Source: Meira nashicola
Taxonomy: Eukaryota; Basidiomycota; Exobasidiomycetes; Exobasidiales; Brachybasidiaceae
Reading direction: 5' to 3'
Assembly (NCBI GenBank): GCA_001600355.1
Contig: BCJU01000005.1
Span: forward strand, 62,001-126,000
DNA length: 64,000 bases
In this document: positions 59,580 through 64,000 of the stretch, one piece after another
Layout of the letters: each line of letters begins with the position of its first letter
Position numbering within the stretch: position 1 is the first letter of the stretch
The notes under the pieces: generated by a model
Database searches by the model: none
Told to the model about the DNA's origin: nothing
Seen by the model: the letters and a program-made list of their open reading frames with translations, nothing else
Made by a program: the position numbers and the translations under genes

Positions 59580-61697
59580 CTACGTAGGTGTTCGCATCAA
59601 ACGCAAGATTCGCTTGAGTTCACTTTGTACTTCTTCTACGGCGATATCGTGTGAGGATGTATGTTTTTCATGTTCGCGTAATTGTTCCATCAATTCATTT
59701 ACCGGTCCAATAACCGACCTTGCAGCTTTGGTACGTTCTTCTTGTAAATCAGCAATAGCGGCATGCACTCTCTCACCTTCTTGATCAACTTGCTTATAAC
59801 GCTTTTGCATCTCTTCCAACGCTTCACGATTTCGTTTGGCCGTTTCTCCGTGCGTCATTCGAAGTTCTTTCATTTCTTTTTCCCATGCTTCTCGGGTTTG
59901 TTTCCAAGTAGTAGAAATTGCATCGTATTGCATCTCAGCCCTTTGCTTCGTCACACGTTCTTCTCCTAATTCCGCTTCAATCTTACGCACTCTTGCTCCC
60001 CACTCTCGACTACTTTTTCCCAACTCTTTCGATTCAGCTTCTGCCTTTCGTGCACGTTCTAATACTTCTTGATGTTGTCGATCTTTACGTGATAGCATTT
60101 GAACTGATGCTTCATTCTCTGCACGAGATCTACCCAAAGCCTCACGAGTTTCGTCCAAAGACCTTTGCAAAGAAGTCACCGTACGTTGACAGGTACGTAA
60201 TTGCATTTTAGTATCATCTAATGCAGACCGTGCCGCATTCAATTCATTTGTCAAAGATTCAATCACTTTGCCCGACCCTTTTGAAGCTTGACCGCCTGAT
60301 TGGGAAGCAGGAGTAAATTGACCAGGACTGGAAGTCACTGGTGATCCAAGAACAGCAGCAGTATTTGCCAGCCTTCTATTCTCACTCGCAATTGTTGGCG
60401 AAAGGAAACCTTCTCCAAGGGCTAGCTGGGATCCTTTCCTGCCCTCAGGAACGGTCTCAAGGCCAAGTTGATTGCTTAAAGGAGATTGTTCTGGCGTACT
60501 ATATCCGTTTGTCAATCCTGAAGAATTTGCATCTTTTCTCCTTCTTCGATTGATCGCCATTCCGTTTCCATTGCCAGGCGTGTCTGCTGTATTTGCGATA
60601 TCGGAAAAGGGCTCCTTGTTGTTCTCGCTTAAATGATTACTATCAGAAGATTGGAAACTATCTGTTGTCCTTTCCATCGAGGATGCTCTAGACCTACGCC
60701 CGCCACCGCCTAATAATGGCGATAAAGAGGCAGCACCTGCAGCAGGTAATGAATTACGACTTCTTGGCACACGCCGAGCGCCACTGGAAGATGATTGAAT
60801 GCCCGCTTTTTGTTCGAGGGTAGTGATGATTGCATTCTTTTGTCTTAAGACATGCTTTAATTCATGCACTTGTGATCGCAAAGCTGCCTTTGAAACGCTT
60901 GATCCATTCAGACTATCATCTCCAGTATTCGCGTGACTGCTATGGAATGTAGCATCGCTTCTCTCACTCGATCGGGAAGGTGTGCGTTTGGGTTGTATAA
61001 TGTGATTTGTACCGTCTAGGGATGTTCGTACTTCTTCTGGCGATTCAATTTTCGGGAATGCAGCTGTAGTAGGATGATGAATAGTGAGTGGGCTTCCGCT
61101 TTCACGTATTTCATCAAGCGCTTCCAAAATGCTTAACGACTCGTTCCAAGTAAGTTTCTCACTTTCAGCTTTGGAAGCAGATATGCCTATCGCACATTCA
61201 TCAGCAGCCCAAAGGAGACCTTTTTCTTGACTCTGTTTTCGCATCACAATTCCCAACCAATGTTTCTTATCCCGTTCCGCTAATTCGCAAAGCTCGCCAG
61301 CTTCGATTCTCGTCATGGCGATAGGCTTATAGAGTAGAACGGCCTTTCCACCACGAATAGCAGAAGTTGCTTCTCGATATCTTTCGATTTGAGGGCCTCC
61401 AATGTAGATTGCATCGATTGATGGATGCGCATGTAGTTCAGTAGAAGTTCCAAATGCTTCAACATGTTTGGCTTTCTTGTCATCACCTTTATTCAGTCGA
61501 ACATGGGTATCCGCAAAAGCTCTAGCTTCTTTTTCGATTGTAGAGGCAACTGCTACGATTGTGTGCTTGATCAAAGGTTTACTCGAAGAAGAGGCAGTCG
61601 TTTGATTGGATTGCAAATCTGCAGCAAATTGAGCAGCATCTGTTCCACAACCTAATATTCCCCATCTGCAACTGAAAGCATCACCGGACTTCGTCAT
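59580..61697 (-). CDS. Fusion of Gfo/Idh/MocA Rossmann domain with She3-like coiled-coil protein
   Basis: A 705-residue intronless frame. Residues about 10-150 look like the NAD(P)-binding half of Gfo/Idh/MocA oxidoreductases: WGILGCGTDAAQFAADL (G13, G16, G18), a VAVAST strand end, SIDAIYIGGPQ, and YKPIAMTRIEA at the position of the EKP motif (Y123-K124-P125, so Glu is replaced by Tyr). The C-terminal substrate domain of that family is missing. After a disordered stretch, residues about 470-700 are continuous coiled coil (KVIESLTNELNAARSALDD...; EWGARVRKIEAELGEE). It resembles She3-type RNA-transport adaptors, though that match is tentative. No stop, frameshift or obvious intron separates the parts. 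It is convergent with SMD3. Confidence 0.75.
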   Translation of the reverse strand: MTKSGDAFSCRWGILGCGTDAAQFAADLQSNQTTASSSSKPLIKHTIVAVASTIEKEARAFADTHVRLNKGDDKKAKHVEAFGTSTELHAHPSIDAIYIGGPQIERYREATSAIRGGKAVLLYKPIAMTRIEAGELCELAERDKKHWLGIVMRKQSQEKGLLWAADECAIGISASKAESEKLTWNESLSILEALDEIRESGSPLTIHHPTTAAFPKIESPEEVRTSLDGTNHIIQPKRTPSRSSERSDATFHSSHANTGDDSLNGSSVSKAALRSQVHELKHVLRQKNAIITTLEQKAGIQSSSSGARRVPRSRNSLPAAGAASLSPLLGGGGRRSRASSMERTTDSFQSSDSNHLSENNKEPFSDIANTADTPGNGNGMAINRRRRKDANSSGLTNGYSTPEQSPLSNQLGLETVPEGRKGSQLALGEGFLSPTIASENRRLANTAAVLGSPVTSSPGQFTPASQSGGQASKGSGKVIESLTNELNAARSALDDTKMQLRTCQRTVTSLQRSLDETREALGRSRAENEASVQMLSRKDRQHQEVLERARKAEAESKELGKSSREWGARVRKIEAELGEERVTKQRAEMQYDAISTTWKQTREAWEKEMKELRMTHGETAKRNREALEEMQKRYKQVDQEGERVHAAIADLQEERTKAARSVIGPVNELMEQLREHEKHTSSHDIAVEEVQSELKRILRLMRTPT

Positions 61698-63006
61698 TGT
61701 CTATATTTGAGAATCTTGTTCATCAGAATTCCTCGGGAAAATGCTCGAAAGGTGAATGATTTGTTTGACTATTTTGTGTCTTTTGAAGTAGCAATAAGAG
61801 GATCATATATCTTTTTCCGTCTTTTGCAACGTCCAGCGATGCTTGTTAGAGTCGGAAGAGGTTGTTCTGGAGAAAATGCTGATTCGTTCCAAATTCAACT
61901 ATATAGATGAAGAATCGGAAGCGTACTTGTCTCTATCAAGCACGTACCCCAATCATATTACATGCCACCTTACGTTTTCAATAGCTTATATCTTCAAAAC
62001 CTAATTCTCGATTAAAGCATATGTTCTACACATGATGCTTAAAGACTGCCTTCATGCCTTTACAGACTTCATTCATCTTCCGTTACATTTCGCACGGGGA
62101 CTATTAGCCTAACAACAGTTATACACTCAGGATCCGCCTTTTAGCTGAGTGAATAATAATTCTCCCCCTTTACGCGGAGTGTAGATTGAATACACAAAAA
62201 GGCCAAAGCGTGATTTGGCCTGGAGAGGAAAAAACAGGCCTTGTCTTTTTTTTCTTCGCGTGACTTATCGCGGACGCGTCCAAACAAGAATCAGCATGTA
62301 ACATTTAATGCTACGCGCCTCACCAAAATCAATTTCTTCTGCCTGTATAAAAAGTACGGAGCAATATTTCAGTGTAATGTAGCACCATCGATCGAAATAA
62401 TAAAATTATACAGCACAAATTGCACAGCGTATATGTAGTACACGCTTGACTATTTTATTGGCAAACAACACACACTGACACAAGCTTGAGCGTAAAAGGC
62501 ATTGTGACAACTCTTAAGCAAATGTATCTTACTAAAGAAAGTCAATCCAAATAGCACGACCATCAATCCAGGTGACTGGTGCTTCAATTAGCGAACTTTT
62601 GGTTACGTCTTGATCATTGGAGCAAGGGTACCAGTCTCCTTGAGCATGTGCACATTGGCTAGGATTTAGCTCCAATCGTACCATTGACTTTCCTACAAAC
62701 GCAACCCTAGCATTGGATTATCGAGCGATATACGTCAAATATTGGCATTATACCATTAAATTTCTCAGTCTAGAATACGTTCTAGCTATATAATGCTCCC
62801 TTGCAAACTTCGCTACACATTTTGATGCTTTTCGAATTGCACTTTAAAAGGCTCCAATCTTATGCAAAACAGATACCTCTTCAACAATCATCGTCTTCCT
62901 CGTCAATCCCTTCTCCCGATCTTTTCTCAAGTGGATCGGCTCTAGCAAGTACATATTCCATCCCCTTTCTTTCCCTATCGCCGCTGGTGCTGGCCCATTG
63001 CACACC
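61698..63006. other. Intergenic, fusion gene and DBF4-like gene promoters
   Basis: About 1.3 kb between divergent genes. It holds a perfect hairpin GGCCAAA-GCGTGA-TTTGGCC (62202-62221), a TATATA word near 62788 and a 50-codon minus-strand frame (62532-62684, listed separately). Confidence 0.4.
62532..62684 (-). CDS. Possible small ORF or terminal exon, unknown
   Basis: A 50-residue frame from ATG at 62684 to TAG. Its composition looks protein-like: two cysteines (C11, C21), four tryptophans (GDWYPC, VTWIDG, AIWIDF) and no low complexity. A possible acceptor (TTTGTAG) lies just upstream, so it may be the last exon of a spliced gene; no matching first exon is clear. I do not recognise it. Confidence 0.25.
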   Translation of the reverse strand: MVRLELNPSQCAHAQGDWYPCSNDQDVTKSSLIEAPVTWIDGRAIWIDFL

Positions 63007-64000
63007 ATGTCCCGGCCATTCCATTTCATGTCAAATCATCATCAATCATCGACATCAAAAGGATCAAAGGACGCAAGTCAGAACGAATATGGATTGTCTT
63101 TGGCTCAATCGCCTAAATCCGCAACTGCGAGACAGCCGTTTGGTAACAAGAATACGGCCAACTTACCCTACAGAATAACAGCAGAGGAAGTTGAAATGAT
63201 CTCCAACGATGGAACAAAGAAGAAATCTCCCATTCTTACCAAAGAGCCGCCAAATCCGAAACCAACTACCCCCAAAGCAAACAGCGGGCGTCAGGATGGC
63301 AGTGCTTCACTGAAAGTTGCTCCTACAGGTGGCAGACATCAAGCATCACATCCTCACAGCAACAGATACCTAACACCACTGAGCGGCAGTAGTAATATTT
63401 ATGGAAGGCATGGGGCCGGTGCGTATGCTGCTCATGCTCCCTCCCCGTTGAGCCATAATCAAAATCAGCAAATCGAAGAGCAGGAAAATGAAGAAGAACT
63501 TCCAAAAAAGCGGTTCAATGCTGGAGATTCGGTCCAACTATCTCCAAGTGCAGTCAAAACGCCGCGAAAGAGGGCGATTCCATTAGAGGATGTGCATGCT
63601 CGTAACATTGTTGGACGTGGTCCATTCGAAAATACCCATAGCCCGAATCCTCATAAGAAGAGCAAATCTTCTCACAACGGTAGTAGTACAGCCGGTGGCA
63701 GTACGAGTACAAGTCTTGGCATTTCTGCTGCGATTGATGAAGTTCATCTTGAAGAGAGTAGTGCGGCGGCTGTACCGAATGAAGCAATCACATCTACAAG
63801 TCGACTTCTTCTTCATAAAGACAAGAAATCTGCAACTTCTACTAACGTTGCAAAGACGATTCGAATTGACAAACAATCGCGAATCTCACCAAGTGATCGT
63901 CTCAAGCGGGAAGAGACCAGATCGCTCAGCACGATGGAATGGCGCAAGCGATTCTTGCGTGCCTTTCCCTCCTTTCGTTTCTATCTTGATGGTTTCGACC
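63007..64000 (+). CDS. DBF4: DBF4/Dfp1/Him1-family Cdc7 kinase regulatory subunit, 5' part
   Basis: The frame is open from the ATG at 63007 to the window edge, 331 codons without a stop. The first 305 residues are Ser/Thr/Asn-rich and basic. Near residue 310 comes MEWRKRF then RAFPSFRFYLDGFD. This matches the start of the Dbf4 motif N / BRCT-like region (W..KF...FP.F.FYFDG.D), which binds the Rad53 kinase and origins in yeast. Dbf4 activates Cdc7 to start DNA replication. Motif M and the C-terminal CCHH finger (motif C) would lie beyond the window, so identification rests on motif N alone. The upstream frame has a stop before any other ATG, which supports this start unless there is a 5' exon. 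Confidence 0.72.
   Translation, partial: MSRPFHFMSNHHQSSTSKGSKDASQNEYGLSLAQSPKSATARQPFGNKNTANLPYRITAEEVEMISNDGTKKKSPILTKEPPNPKPTTPKANSGRQDGSASLKVAPTGGRHQASHPHSNRYLTPLSGSSNIYGRHGAGAYAAHAPSPLSHNQNQQIEEQENEEELPKKRFNAGDSVQLSPSAVKTPRKRAIPLEDVHARNIVGRGPFENTHSPNPHKKSKSSHNGSSTAGGSTSTSLGISAAIDEVHLEESSAAAVPNEAITSTSRLLLHKDKKSATSTNVAKTIRIDKQSRISPSDRLKREETRSLSTMEWRKRFLRAFPSFRFYLDGFD

Noticed and set aside
62202..62221. GGCCAAA/TTTGGCC hairpin as a terminator
   Set aside because: Intrinsic terminators are bacterial; in this eukaryotic context a 7-bp inverted repeat is likely chance.

Overview
This is a window of nuclear DNA from a fungus. Several genes are fungal hallmarks: a chitin synthase, the GPI-anchor acyltransferase GWT1, a SUR7/PalI-type membrane protein, fungal-type sulfite reductase alpha subunit and fungal-specific kinases. 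Genes lie on both strands, are mostly intronless or carry short introns (about 60-95 nt, GTRNGT...YAG), and the spaces between them are A+T-rich. A CLIP-170 homologue with a C-terminal CCHC knuckle and a coiled-coil protein with a PGP-type N-terminus suggest a basidiomycete, perhaps Ustilaginomycotina; that placement is inference.

Layout. 1-120: 3' end of SEC61. 0.67-6.2 kb: a giant GHKL-ATPase protein with CUE and metalloprotease-like ends. 6.8-7.2 kb: a small secreted six-cysteine protein. 7.3-9.1 kb: quinate/sugar MFS transporter (2 exons). 10.1-13.4 kb: chitin synthase, divergent from a long coiled-coil gene (14.7-17.1 kb). 17.3-19.3 kb: GWT1, divergent from a CLIP-170-like microtubule plus-end gene (20.3-24.2 kb). 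24.3-26.2 kb: TRAPP subunit BET5 and zeta-COP RET3, divergent around a short shared promoter. 26.4-28.7 kb: carnitine acyltransferase. 29.4-33.6 kb: Crz1-like zinc-finger factor, which I reconstruct as three exons. 35.7-36.5 kb: SUR7-like protein. 39.0-42.3 kb: atypical kinase. 42.5-43.2 kb: four-exon RPEL protein. 43.6-44.5 kb: Nudix hydrolase, divergent from sulfite reductase MET10 (44.9-48.6 kb). 49.0-51.8 kb: 5'-nucleotidase-like metallophosphatase. 51.8-55.6 kb: gene-poor, but holds a U2 snRNA gene on the minus strand. 55.6-58.4 kb: PAS-kinase-type kinase. 58.9-59.5 kb: SMD3 (3 exons). 59.6-61.7 kb: Rossmann/coiled-coil fusion. 63.0 kb to the edge: 5' part of a DBF4-family gene.

Functional themes are secretory traffic (SEC61, BET5, RET3, GWT1), cell wall and polarity (chitin synthase, CLIP-170, SUR7-like), splicing (U2, SmD3), signalling (two kinases, Crz1-like factor, DBF4) and sulfur assimilation (MET10 with a Cbf1-type TCACGTG upstream). 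I see no operon-like clustering, no mobile element, no CRISPR and no biosynthetic cluster. The most unusual items are the domain fusions at 666-6230 and 59580-61697, the long-intron factor gene, the DFN-motif kinase, and short spliced or RNA genes that simple ORF calling would miss.
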